From Blastocatellia bacterium (GTDB taxonomy: Bacteria > Acidobacteriota > Blastocatellia > Pyrinomonadales > Pyrinomonadaceae), in the NCBI GenBank assembly GCA_003487805.1, contig DNNE01000217.1, positions 24,760 to 39,210 of the forward strand: a stretch of DNA of 14,451 nt, given 5' to 3'. The notes under the pieces are model-generated. The model was not told the DNA's origin. It saw only the letters and a program-made list of their open reading frames with translations, and searched no databases. Numbering within the stretch: position 1 is the first letter of the stretch; each line of letters opens with the position of its first letter. Positions 5,792 through 12,386 of the stretch are shown here, piece after piece. Made by a program: the position numbers and the translations under genes.

Positions 5792-8593
5792 ATGAAGAGT
5801 CGGGTCACCAAACATCGGTACATTCTGTTCACCTTAATTGTCGCCGGCTTGTTAAGCGCCGCGCTGATGACGCAACGCGCAGTGAGACCGGCGCGGGCTC
5901 AGGAGGGAACCCAGATAATGCCGGCTATTCCGGTGATTCCGGCGGGCTCGGCTTATCGACAAACTAACTTTGTGTCGGACATTCCGGGATTTGGCCTGGT
6001 TCAAGATCCGGTCCTGATCAATCCCTGGGGTATCACCTTTCGAGGCACCAGCCCGTTCTGGATTGCCAACAACGGCACCAGTTCATCAGGCCTTTACCGC
6101 GGCGACGTCTTAGGAAGCCCGCTGGTAAAGAACCCCGGCCTTTCGCTCGTTACGGTCCCAGGAGGTTTACCCACCGGAATCGTTGGCAACGCGACGACCG
6201 ACTTTGCGATCACTCCTTGTTCCGTCGCGACGTGTCCCGCAGCCTTCATTTGGGCGTCGATCACGGGCAACATCATTGGCTGGAACCCGAGCGCCGGTCC
6301 CTCCAGCGGAACCACCGGCGTGATCGCGGCCAGCCACGCCGGACATGTTTATACAGGTCTCGCTATCGGCAGCAACGGTGGCGCCAATTTTCTTTACGCT
6401 GCCGACTTCAATAATGGAGCCATCGACGTCTATAACAATGTTTTTGCGCTTCAGCCCACTGCCAGTTTTCCTTTCGTTGATCCAACCATTCCGACAACAG
6501 CCGGGAACACTTATCATCCATTTAACATTCAGAACATCGGCGGCGCGCTTTATGTCATGTATGCCAAAGTCGGTACTGACGGTAAAGACGAGGAGGGCGT
6601 CGGCAACGGTTTTGTCCGCCGGTTCAATACCAGCGGGGTGCGCGACCTGACGTTCGGGATCAATAACGGAGCTTTGAATTCGCCCTGGGGTGTCGCTATC
6701 GCCCCTTCCACTTTCGGTATCTTTGGCAGTGCGCTGCTGATTGGCAACTTCGGCGAAGGGAATCCCAGCATTCACGCTTTTAACCAAACGAACGGCGCTT
6801 TTCTCGGCACGCTGCAAAACGAAAATGGAGACGGCATTGTGATCAATGAGCTTTGGGGGCTGCTATTCGGCAACGGCGTCACCGGCGGTGACCCGGGCAC
6901 ACTCTATTTCAATGCCGGTACCGGAGACGAGGAGCATGGCCTGTTCGGTAGTTTGAAGTCGACGACCGCTTCGGCAACTTCACTCGTCCAGTTTGCCACG
7001 GACCAATTTGTAATTGGTGAAGGCACCAGTCATATCGACATCACAGTGACGCGCGCAGGCGACGCTTCGAGTGCGGCAACGGTTAACTTCAATACCTACG
7101 ACCTGTCGCAAGCCGGTCATGCTTCGCAGAAATCCGACTATGAAATAGCGCTCAGCAAACTCACCTTCAATCCCGGTGAGACATCCAAGACCGTGCGAAT
7201 CCTGATCTTTAACGACAACTTCGTAGAGGGTGACGAGACGATAAACCTCGCTCTGTCGAATCCAACCGGAGCGGGCCTCGGCCTGGGAAGTCCAAATCAA
7301 GCGACCCTCAAAATCACCGACAACGATACGGTCGCTTCGCTGACAAACCCGAATGACGACGCGACCTTCTTCGTTCGTTCGCATTACCTCGACTTTCTGA
7401 ATCGCGAACCCGACCCGGCCGGACTTGCTTTCTGGACAAATCAGATCACGTCGTGCGGCGCGGACGCGAATTGCCTCGCGGTGAAACGCATCAACGTGAG
7501 TGCGGCTTTCTTCCTTTCAATCGAATTCCAGCGGACTGGCCTGGAGGCGTACCTGACGCATCGCGCGGCTTACGGCAACCTTTCTCCTCTGTCAGGTCCG
7601 CCGGTGCCGGTCTTTTACGGAACGTTTGAACGCGACACGCAGGCGCTGGGGAAGGACTTCGTCGTGGGACAGCCAGGGGCAGACGCGCAACTGGAAGCAA
7701 ACACGGTGGCCTACTTCAATGACTTCGTCACTCGGCCGGAATTTGTCGACAGGTACCCGGCAACTCTGACAAACGATCAGTATGTCGATAATCTGCTGGT
7801 GACTGCGGGACTGTCGCCAACCAATTTTATTGTCAATCTGACCAATTCGCAGGAGGTCCCTCCAACCATCCCGACACTAACCGGAGGCGCGCGCCGTCCG
7901 GCGTCATTCGGCACGGCTACGTTCAGCATGAACACCGCCCAGACGCAAATGACCTTTACCGCGACCGTCAATAACATCGACTTCACGGGCTCGCAATCGG
8001 CGGACACCAACGACAATCTCATCGCCGCCCACATTCACGCGAGTCCGACTGTCGCCCCAGGCGTCAATGGGCCGGTGGTCTGGGGATTCTTTGGCACCCC
8101 GTTCAACGACAACACTCCCAACGATGTTGTTAATACTCCTTTAGGCGCCGGCGTCGGCGGTACGATTAGCGGGAAATGGGATCCGCCCGAGGGCAACGCC
8201 ACCACGTTCGCCGCGCAATTGACGAACCTGAAAACGGGTCACGCGTACATTAACTTTCACACTACTCAATTCGGCGGCGGTGAGATCCGGGGCATCTTCC
8301 CCGAGATGGACGCTTTCCGCACGTCACTGGTAAACGGTCTGAATGCCGCAACCGACACTCGTGCTACCGTTCTGCGAAAGGTGGCCGAGTATCAGTTTTT
8401 GAAGGACCGTGAGTTCAACAACGCCTTCGTGTTCATGGAATACGCCGGCTACCTGCGGCGTGATCCGGATACCGCCGGCTTCAACTTCTGGTTAAACAAG
8501 CTGAACTCCTTCAATGGCAGCTTTATTGATGCCGAGATGGTCAAGGCGTTTATGGCATCTGGGGAATATCGCCAGAGATTTGGCCCACCCTAA
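5792..8593 (+). CDS. Secreted TIGR03118/Calx-beta/DUF4214/CHRD protein, copy 2 (933 aa)
   Basis: This is the paralog of the preceding gene and has the same architecture. The signal peptide again ends in ARA-Q (cleavage after residue 36). The TIGR03118 domain spans about 52-390, Calx-beta about 396-512 (FVIGEGTSHIDI, ITDND) and the first part of the DUF4214-type module about 525-678. CHRD spans about 679-838 (LTNSQEVPP, AAHIHAS, FHTTQFGGGEIRG), and the second part of the DUF4214 module 840-931 (YAGYLRRDPDTAGFNFW, GEYRQRFG). Most positions match copy 1. Differences concentrate in loops: copy 2 has an extra cysteine-containing loop (Cys143 and Cys148, TPCSVATC) where copy 1 is glycine-rich, and an insertion near residue 170. 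Both copies keep full-length frames and all domains, so both are probably functional and under selection. Function is unknown. CHRD and Calx-beta suggest extracellular adhesion or metal-dependent contacts, by inference only. Confidence 0.88.
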   Translation: MKSRVTKHRYILFTLIVAGLLSAALMTQRAVRPARAQEGTQIMPAIPVIPAGSAYRQTNFVSDIPGFGLVQDPVLINPWGITFRGTSPFWIANNGTSSSGLYRGDVLGSPLVKNPGLSLVTVPGGLPTGIVGNATTDFAITPCSVATCPAAFIWASITGNIIGWNPSAGPSSGTTGVIAASHAGHVYTGLAIGSNGGANFLYAADFNNGAIDVYNNVFALQPTASFPFVDPTIPTTAGNTYHPFNIQNIGGALYVMYAKVGTDGKDEEGVGNGFVRRFNTSGVRDLTFGINNGALNSPWGVAIAPSTFGIFGSALLIGNFGEGNPSIHAFNQTNGAFLGTLQNENGDGIVINELWGLLFGNGVTGGDPGTLYFNAGTGDEEHGLFGSLKSTTASATSLVQFATDQFVIGEGTSHIDITVTRAGDASSAATVNFNTYDLSQAGHASQKSDYEIALSKLTFNPGETSKTVRILIFNDNFVEGDETINLALSNPTGAGLGLGSPNQATLKITDNDTVASLTNPNDDATFFVRSHYLDFLNREPDPAGLAFWTNQITSCGADANCLAVKRINVSAAFFLSIEFQRTGLEAYLTHRAAYGNLSPLSGPPVPVFYGTFERDTQALGKDFVVGQPGADAQLEANTVAYFNDFVTRPEFVDRYPATLTNDQYVDNLLVTAGLSPTNFIVNLTNSQEVPPTIPTLTGGARRPASFGTATFSMNTAQTQMTFTATVNNIDFTGSQSADTNDNLIAAHIHASPTVAPGVNGPVVWGFFGTPFNDNTPNDVVNTPLGAGVGGTISGKWDPPEGNATTFAAQLTNLKTGHAYINFHTTQFGGGEIRGIFPEMDAFRTSLVNGLNAATDTRATVLRKVAEYQFLKDREFNNAFVFMEYAGYLRRDPDTAGFNFWLNKLNSFNGSFIDAEMVKAFMASGEYRQRFGPP

Positions 8594-8615
8594 AAGGCGC
8601 AAAGAGCTAAGAGCG

Positions 8616-8652
8616 AAGGGCCGGGGCGAAAGTCCGTGGCCCTTTGTTCTTT
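8616..8652 (+). terminator. Probable terminator after copy 2
   Basis: AAGGGCC (8616-8622) pairs with GGCCCTT (8638-8644). The inner stem has one bulge and the same C-GAAA-G apex as terminator 1 (8627-8632). The downstream tract is only T-rich (TTGTTCTTT), so it is weaker than its counterpart. Its common origin with terminator 1 is clear from the shared AAGGCGCAAAGA lead-in. Confidence 0.65.
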
Positions 8653-8678
8653 CCACGTTGCGCCCGGCACTTGGCACT

Positions 8679-8706
8679 TTGCTCTTGGCTTCCGGACTGA
8701 TACATT
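8679..8706 (+). promoter_or_regulatory. Candidate promoter for a leaderless wzt mRNA
   Basis: TTGCTC (8679-8684) and TACATT (8701-8706) are spaced by 16 bases, and the ATG begins six bases after the -10 element. That would place transcription start at or next to the start codon, in keeping with the lack of a Shine-Dalgarno site. A small direct repeat, GGCACTT twice at 8666-8679, overlaps the -35 side. Matches to consensus are only moderate. Confidence 0.3.
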
Positions 8707-8712
8707 CCCCGC

Positions 8713-10014
8713 ATGACGACGGCTCTGCGAGTTCATGGTGTCGCGAAGCAATATCGAACCTATGCGCGACCCGGCGATCGGCTGAAAGAATCGCTCACCC
8801 GCGGCCGTTTGCGAAGGCACAAAGAGTTCTGGGCCCTGCACAGTATTTCCTTTGAACTCAATAAGGGTGACATCGTCGGAATCATCGGGCCAAACGGTTG
8901 TGGAAAGTCAACGCTGCTGCAAATAATCGCGGGAACTCTCGAGCCGACGCACGGCGAAGTTTGGCACGAAGGTCGAATATCAGCGTTGCTTGAACTAGGC
9001 GCGGGCTTTGATCCGGAGTTCACCGGCGCCGAAAACGTTTTCATGAACGCGTCGTTGCTGGGTTTGTCACGTCGAGAAACTGACGCACTCTTCCCGCAGA
9101 TTGAACGGTTCGCCGAAATCGGCGACTTTCTTTATCAACCAGTTAAGACGTATTCAAGCGGTATGTACGTGCGTCTGGCTTTCGCAATCGCGTCGAGCGT
9201 CGAGCCTGACATCCTGATAATTGATGAAGCGCTGGCGGTCGGCGACGCGGTCTTCCAGCATCGCTGTCTACGTCGCATCAAGGACCTTCACGAACGTGGC
9301 ACTACCGTGTTGTTTGTTTCCCACGACGCGGCCGCAGTGCGCGCGCTCTGCTCGCGCGCTATTCTGCTGAACCAGGGCCGAATGATTTGGGATGGAGCGC
9401 CGGCAGAAGTGCTTAATCGTTATCAGGAAATAGTTATGGAGCGCGAGCAGGCTTATGAAGCCGAGGCAGAAAGCTTATCTGGTAATGAGTCGGCGGAAGC
9501 TGAATCGTTCGAGCCGCTTTCGTTTACATATCGTCACGGAAATCGAAGTGCTGAGATTGTCGTAGCTGAACTAGCTGAGGCCACTCATCGCCGCGCGGAA
9601 ATCGTTGATACCGGGGCGCCCGTCACCATGAAAATCTCGGCTCGCTTCAATACCGACGTCGATGAGCCGGTAATCGGTTTTCTGATCCGCAATCGTCATG
9701 GCATCAGCGCCTTTGGGACCAACACGAACGAACAGCAGCTTGAAATCGGGGCCGTACATCGCGGCGAAATAGTGGAAGTCACGTTTGCATTTAACTGTTG
9801 GCTGGGTATCGATGACTATTCGATTTCCTGTGCCGTCCACAGTCGCGATGGTGAGGCCTACGATTGGCTGGACGGCGTCCGCTTCTTTCGGGTTACCAGT
9901 CTGAGGTTGACTGAAGGGATCGCGAATCTGAATGCCACGGCCACCGTTCGAAGATTACATAAGCCGGCTTCGCAGGCCCCCGCGCGCGAGTTGATTGAGA
10001 CGGCATCCGTTTGA
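8713..10014 (+). CDS. wzt: Wzt-like polysaccharide ABC transporter ATPase with C-terminal carbohydrate-binding domain (433 aa)
   Basis: This is the cytoplasmic ATPase subunit of an ABC exporter for O-antigen or other surface polysaccharide. The nucleotide-binding domain (about 4-240) shows Walker A GPNGCGKST (59-67), the family-typical SALLELGAGFDPEFTGAENV (about 90-109), the ABC signature in TYSSGM (146-151), Walker B ILIIDE (167-172) and the H-loop His204 in SHD. A charged linker rich in Glu (240-268) leads to a C-terminal domain (about 269-412) of the Wzt_C type, with beta-rich features such as GAPVTMKISARFN, GFLIRNRHGISAFGTNT and DYSISCAVHSRDG. In E. coli O9a-type systems that domain binds the modified non-reducing end of the glycan and licenses export. 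The Wzm permease, usually just upstream, is absent here. It starts an operon: the stop is followed two bases later by the next gene. Confidence 0.9.
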   Translation: MTTALRVHGVAKQYRTYARPGDRLKESLTRGRLRRHKEFWALHSISFELNKGDIVGIIGPNGCGKSTLLQIIAGTLEPTHGEVWHEGRISALLELGAGFDPEFTGAENVFMNASLLGLSRRETDALFPQIERFAEIGDFLYQPVKTYSSGMYVRLAFAIASSVEPDILIIDEALAVGDAVFQHRCLRRIKDLHERGTTVLFVSHDAAAVRALCSRAILLNQGRMIWDGAPAEVLNRYQEIVMEREQAYEAEAESLSGNESAEAESFEPLSFTYRHGNRSAEIVVAELAEATHRRAEIVDTGAPVTMKISARFNTDVDEPVIGFLIRNRHGISAFGTNTNEQQLEIGAVHRGEIVEVTFAFNCWLGIDDYSISCAVHSRDGEAYDWLDGVRFFRVTSLRLTEGIANLNATATVRRLHKPASQAPARELIETASV

Positions 10015-10016
10015 TC

Positions 10017-10844
10017 ATGGACGTAGAAACAATTCTGAATCAAATTCGCGAGCGCGTGGTGTCCGAAGAAAACGCGCGCCTGCCTGGCACTGCCGTTTCA
10101 ACGACGGCTTCGTCATCAAATGGTTCAAATCAGGATGACGCGTTAGCGCGATTGTCGGAACAATTGACAGTGACTGGCCGCGCATGGAATCGACTGCCGC
10201 CAATCTTCAGTAATCGCCACGGCACACTGGCCAGGGTCGAGTTGTGGATAAAAAATACGTGCTGGTCGCTGACACGTTGGTTCACGTGGGAGCAAGTCAA
10301 CTTTAATCGCGCCGTTCATGACGCGTTGAGTGACGTAACTAAGATTCTTATGGTCGAGGCGCAGGAGTTGGCGGCGCTGCGCGTGCAACTCTCGGGTGAA
10401 ATGCGACGAGAGTTCCTGGTGCTGCGGTCGGATCTCGATGCGCAAGCGACTGAACTCCAGGCGCTCAACAACAATCATGCAGAGTATCGCGCCGACGTAG
10501 AAACGCGGTTGAAAAACACCAACGACGCGCTCTCTCGTATCAGCAACATGCTGGCGGATTTGACTGAAGAAAGTCGTGGCGGCTCTGCGCAACTAGCGCA
10601 GCAGACAAGTGGTCTTGCCACGGCTTTACGCGAAGAGCAAAGCGTGGCTAAGTCACAGCAAGCGGAAGAACTTAATCGGCGCTTAGCTGAACTGGTTACT
10701 GAACTGAAAGAAGAGCAGCGTGTTTGTTTCCGTCAGCTTTCATTGGAAGCAAGCGAAGCAGCCGTCCTGGAAGATCGCGGCCGCCGTGCGCTGGACGCGC
10801 GCCTGGAAAAGGTGGAAAAGTCTTTGCAGGCTCGCAAAGGCTGA
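10017..10844 (+). CDS. Coiled-coil protein of a polysaccharide cluster (275 aa)
   Basis: No enzymatic domain is recognised. The N-terminus (1-45) begins with a short helix (VETILNQIRERV) and a low-complexity Ser/Thr/Asn linker. Residues about 55-100 contain five tryptophans (57, 77, 83, 88 and 91) in a basic stretch (WIKNTCWSLTRWFTWEQ) that could form an amphipathic membrane-associated helix; it is not long or hydrophobic enough for a clear membrane span. Residues about 98-272 are almost entirely heptad-like helix with Leu/Ala spacing and many Glu, Lys and Gln, broken around 185-195 (ESRGGS), so a long coiled coil is predicted. ATG 10017 lies two bases after the wzt stop; a TTG at 10011 in the same frame would overlap it. 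Tight coupling to wzt and to the following methyltransferase suggests a scaffold or chain-length ruler role. This is inference by analogy with WbdD. Confidence 0.75.
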   Translation: MDVETILNQIRERVVSEENARLPGTAVSTTASSSNGSNQDDALARLSEQLTVTGRAWNRLPPIFSNRHGTLARVELWIKNTCWSLTRWFTWEQVNFNRAVHDALSDVTKILMVEAQELAALRVQLSGEMRREFLVLRSDLDAQATELQALNNNHAEYRADVETRLKNTNDALSRISNMLADLTEESRGGSAQLAQQTSGLATALREEQSVAKSQQAEELNRRLAELVTELKEEQRVCFRQLSLEASEAAVLEDRGRRALDARLEKVEKSLQARKG

Positions 10845-10857
10845 CACTCGTATCATC

Positions 10858-12261
10858 ATGTCGAACCGTGACGAGAATCTCTACACGCGCGCCGGCGTTT
10901 CCGACCTCGGCGATTTCTATCGCACAAAGTTTGTCTCGGACGAGGTGCTGGACGCGCGTTACTTCAAAGCGCTCGATCGGTTCGACATTCGCTTTGCGCG
11001 CACCATGTGGATTTACGACAACGTCCACGCGGGCTCGAGTGTTTTGGATCTCGGTTGCGGCGCCGGCATGCTCGCGCTGCTAAAACGCAAAGGGGTTACG
11101 CTCACCGGAGTCGATCTGTCGCCGGAATGCTCGCTGGCGGCGCGCCGGAACGGCTATGACTTCGCGATGACGACCAGACTGTCGGACCTTCCCTTTGCGG
11201 ATCAAACTTTTGATTACGTAGTCAGCCTCGACGTCATCGGTCACATCGGCTTCGAAGAAAAAGACGCGGTCCTCTCTGAAGTAAGCCGCGTCCTTCGTCC
11301 CGACGGGGTCACCATGCACGGAATTGAGTGCACGGATCACGCCGCGCGAAAGAATTACGACGAAATGAATCGTGAGGACTTGCGAAAGTTCGTGGAAATT
11401 GACGGGCATGTGGGGCTTGAAGAAGAGCAGGAGCACGGCAAACGTTTCCTGCGCTTCTTCAGACACGTGGCGTGGGAGCCGCGCTATGCGCTGTGCTTGA
11501 GCAGTGATGAATTCCTGAAACAGGCGGACAAGTACGGCCTGAGTTTCGAAGAAGATTTTCTCGACTATCTGCGCGGGCTGTCTTTCAAAGAGCGGCGCGC
11601 CTTCGATATGGCAATGGGCTATGTGTTCGGAAAGATTTCCGATCTTGATATGACACTGCCAAAAAGCGGCCTTTACGTTTTTCTAAAGGCTTCGAACTCT
11701 CCGCTGGGGCCGTTCTATAACGAGCATCGGGATCGCGACGCGTTATATTCAAGCGACGAAAGTCTGAAACAGCTTACGTGTTTGGATCGGAATAGCGCCG
11801 TAACTTTCGATGACGGTTGGTATGAACCGAATCTGTTGCCGCCGATCGCGCGCTGGATGTCGAGCGAGGCTTGCGTTCGGTTCCAGGCAAACGATCTGTC
11901 TGAAATCAGCCTGGATTTGACGACGCATATGCCGGACGTTCGCGAGCGCCCCCTGCTAGTGGAATTTGTTTTGAACGACGAACCGCTGACGACGTTTCAG
12001 TTGTATCGTAACGGATGGCTGCGAGTGAATCTCTTAGTTCCTGAATCACTCGTCTCGCGGGCTGACGGAAACTTCGAACTCCGGATTCGCGCTGATCGAA
12101 CATGGCGGCCTCGACCGACGAATGATGAGACGCGAGACGATCGCGAAATCTCGATCGCGGTATGCAATATAGAAGTGAAGACCGGAGGTACAGAACCGCG
12201 AGCGGTAGCGAGCGGGATAAGGGCGCAAGTCGGGATCTCTCGCGTCGAATCTTCGACTTGA
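10858..12261 (+). CDS. SAM-dependent methyltransferase with C-terminal beta-rich domain (467 aa)
   Basis: This is a class I methyltransferase in a polysaccharide operon, probably modifying a sugar or the glycan end. Motif I is VLDLGCGAG (62-70), the acidic ribose-binding residue is Asp86 in TGVDLS, and the post-I segments LPFADQTFDYVVSLDV (111-126) and VLRPDG (145-150) are typical of Methyltransf_11. Residues about 308-441 form a separate domain, from DDGWYEPN through QLYRNGWLRVNLLVP to DRTWRPRP and REISIAVCNIEV. Similar segments occur at the end of cell-surface glycan enzymes and look like a carbohydrate-binding beta-sandwich. The first methionine of the open frame (10720) lies inside the upstream gene; ATG 10858, 13 bases after that gene's stop, fits the operon. 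The last 23 or so residues are oddly composed and encoded by an inverted repeat that begins at 12189; the ancestral protein probably ended near residue 441. Confidence 0.85.
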   Translation: MSNRDENLYTRAGVSDLGDFYRTKFVSDEVLDARYFKALDRFDIRFARTMWIYDNVHAGSSVLDLGCGAGMLALLKRKGVTLTGVDLSPECSLAARRNGYDFAMTTRLSDLPFADQTFDYVVSLDVIGHIGFEEKDAVLSEVSRVLRPDGVTMHGIECTDHAARKNYDEMNREDLRKFVEIDGHVGLEEEQEHGKRFLRFFRHVAWEPRYALCLSSDEFLKQADKYGLSFEEDFLDYLRGLSFKERRAFDMAMGYVFGKISDLDMTLPKSGLYVFLKASNSPLGPFYNEHRDRDALYSSDESLKQLTCLDRNSAVTFDDGWYEPNLLPPIARWMSSEACVRFQANDLSEISLDLTTHMPDVRERPLLVEFVLNDEPLTTFQLYRNGWLRVNLLVPESLVSRADGNFELRIRADRTWRPRPTNDETRDDREISIAVCNIEVKTGGTEPRAVASGIRAQVGISRVESST

Positions 12262-12322
12262 AAAAGCTTTCTCTGAACAAGGTTGAGTCCTGATCCCGCT
12301 CGCTACCGCTCGCGGTTCTGTA
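12189..12322. repeat. Perfect 30-bp inverted repeat (REP/MITE-like), overlapping a gene end
   Basis: The arms at 12189-12218 and 12293-12322 are perfect reverse complements over 30 bases, with a 74-base centre. Each arm contains GCGAGCGG twice, separated by TA, so the arms are themselves repetitive. The centre holds a second perfect 6-bp inverted repeat (GTCGAA 12244-12249, TTCGAC 12252-12257). The left arm lies inside the methyltransferase coding region and the stop codon at 12259 is in the centre. The rest of the gap to 12387 shows no other feature. The shape is that of a REP-type or miniature transposable element. No transposase or target duplication is visible. Confidence 0.85.
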
Positions 12323-12386
12323 TCTGGTCACGCCGCACAATAGTAAACACCTGAATCGCTAACACTCTTTGACCAATCATCGCCGA

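Larger units (their letters stand above)
2456..8652 (+). repeat. Tandem duplication of a complete ~3.1-kb transcription unit
   Basis: Two consecutive units share the same order and sequence features: upstream similarity beginning at GTACCG (2456 and 5597), promoter (2531 and 5664), leader, ribosome-binding site, gene of about 930 codons, and a terminator with the same C-GAAA-G hairpin apex (to 5500 and 8652). The promoter-to-promoter distance is 3133 bases. The coding regions are alignable end to end at the protein level but have clearly diverged at the DNA level. This is therefore an old tandem gene duplication and not a recent or assembly-made one. Confidence 0.85.

Noticed and set aside
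6167..6817. 216-codon open frame on the minus strand
   Set aside because: It is a shadow of the TIGR03118 domain of copy 2, and the corresponding region of copy 1 has no equivalent antisense frame of similar length.
10720..10857. 46-codon upstream extension of the methyltransferase
   Set aside because: It overlaps the end of the coiled-coil gene in another frame and encodes a non-conserved segment. The ATG at 10858 just after that gene's stop is the natural start.
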